From Acinetobacter pittii (GTDB lineage: Bacteria; Pseudomonadota; Gammaproteobacteria; Pseudomonadales; Moraxellaceae), in assembly GCF_034067285.1 (NCBI RefSeq), contig NZ_CP139286.1:2294001-2358000 (forward strand): DNA of 64,000 bases, given 5' to 3'. Shown here in pieces: positions 63,308 to 64,000 of the stretch. The position numbers were made by a program, and so were the translations under genes. Under the pieces are notes generated by a model, which was not told the DNA's origin, did not search any database, and was given only the letters and a program-made list of their open reading frames with translations. Numbering within the stretch: position 1 is the first letter of the stretch; each line of letters begins with the position of its first letter.

Positions 63308-64000
63308 TTAATTTTTAAATGGTCTTAATTCTTTACGCAGAATTTTACCTGAAGCCGACTTTGGAATAATATCAATAAAATCAACCTTTCTAACTTTTTT
63401 ATGAGGCGCTACCCGCTCACTAACCCACTCCATTAATTGGGCCTCGTTTAAATGGGCATTTGACTGCAAAACTACAAATGCATGAGGAATTTCTCCCGCA
63501 TCATTATCAGGATGCCCCACCACCGCTACATCAGCAATAGCCGGATGTTGAAGTATAAGAGCTTCTAACTCTGCTGGTGCTACTTGATATCCCTTATATT
63601 TAATAAGCTCTTTAAGACGGTCAACAATATAGACCTCTTGATATGGACCAACCTCCGCAATATCACCAGTTCGCAACCATCCATCTGAAGTGATCGTAGA
63701 AAGCGTTGCGGCCTCATTACCAAGATAACCAAGCATCACATTTGGCCCACGAATCCACAACTCACCAGAACGTGTACGACCATCTGGCACTGCAGGAATA
63801 TCTTCACCAGTTTCGACATCTACCACTTTAAATTCCATATTAGGAACTATCAGCCCGACTGAACCTTTCGAAATTTTATTATTTCCAATTGGCGTAATAT
63901 GAGAGACAGCACTGAGTTCAGTCATCCCATATCCCTGAGCAATATCGACAGAAAAACGTCTTTGCAATTCGTCACTTAATTTTTCATCAAGTGGTGCAGC
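63308..64000 (-). CDS. AMP-dependent acyl-CoA/aryl-CoA ligase, C-terminal part (partial)
   Basis: The frame stays open to the right window edge, so the N-terminal half is missing. The visible part has QGYGMTELSAVSHI (motif A5), ELWIRGPNVMLGY, DGWLRTGDIAEVGP (A7), VDRLKELIKYKGYQVAPAELE (A8) and the catalytic lysine in PKSASGKILRKEL (A10). These are typical of 4-coumarate-CoA ligase-like or medium-chain acyl-CoA synthetases that activate a carboxylic acid as CoA thioester. The substrate is unknown. It lies upstream of csuA/B on the same strand but has its own terminator. Confidence 0.88.
   Translation of the reverse strand, partial: AAPLDEKLSDELQRRFSVDIAQGYGMTELSAVSHITPIGNNKISKGSVGLIVPNMEFKVVDVETGEDIPAVPDGRTRSGELWIRGPNVMLGYLGNEAATLSTITSDGWLRTGDIAEVGPYQEVYIVDRLKELIKYKGYQVAPAELEALILQHPAIADVAVVGHPDNDAGEIPHAFVVLQSNAHLNEAQLMEWVSERVAPHKKVRKVDFIDIIPKSASGKILRKELRPFKN

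Noticed and set aside
1..64000. CRISPR array, tRNA or rRNA genes, or complete insertion sequence
   Set aside because: No regularly spaced repeats, cloverleaf genes, rRNA blocks or transposase frames were seen when reading both strands.

Overview
The window looks like the chromosome of an Acinetobacter, most likely a member of the A. calcoaceticus-baumannii complex. It is AT-rich, with close Acinetobacter-type VgrG proteins, a full csu chaperone-usher pilus operon, duplicated TetR-type regulators of Acinetobacter type and C4-antisense-like RNA elements. The species cannot be fixed by reading alone. No rRNA, tRNA, CRISPR array or complete insertion sequence was seen.

Bases 1-11.8 kb hold two tandem type VI secretion (T6SS) effector modules, all on the minus strand. 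Module 1 is vgrG, a DUF4123 adaptor and the start of a VasX-type effector that runs off the left edge. Module 2 is a vgrG with an extra C-terminal domain, a PoNe-type nuclease toxin and three DUF1910/DUF1911 (PoNi-type) immunity genes; one is C-terminally truncated and shares a near-identical 435-bp block with its neighbour.

Bases 11.9-20.3 kb are metabolic and transport genes: a LysR/MFS efflux pair, a zinc alcohol dehydrogenase, a carnitine-dehydrogenase-like gene divergent from its likely GlxA/CdhR-type regulator, and two convergent paralogous EamA exporters. Bases 20.3-31.3 kb carry a co-directional catabolic cluster (GntR regulator, FAD amine oxidase, MFS importer, DapA-family lyase, aldehyde dehydrogenase, outer-membrane porin, pyruvate carboxylase) of unresolved substrate. 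Bases 34.4-43.3 kb hold a CLC channel, then a 5-oxoproline/biotin cluster (NRAMP-like transporter, PxpA, DUF1445, fused PxpB-PxpC, biotin carboxylase-BCCP) with a LysR regulator. The subunit set resembles a split urea carboxylase.

Bases 31.9-33.1 and 47.5-48.6 kb contain two diverged copies of one module: a TetR gene transcribed away from a structured C4-like RNA. The two RNA copies keep the same stems through compensatory changes. The second copy is followed by a frameshifted HD-domain gene and lies between 14-bp direct repeats. Other genes here are small hypotheticals, a DUF4424 protein and a c-di-GMP phosphodiesterase.

Bases 51.4-56.8 kb hold a DUF1826 gene, a heme oxygenase, an omptin outer-membrane protease with a Fur-like box upstream, an orphan PAAR gene with a 200-aa partner, and a DUF6502 gene. 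Bases 57-63.1 kb are the complete csuA/B-A-B-C-D-E operon, with a terminator-like hairpin after the major subunit gene. A partial acyl-CoA ligase runs off the right edge.
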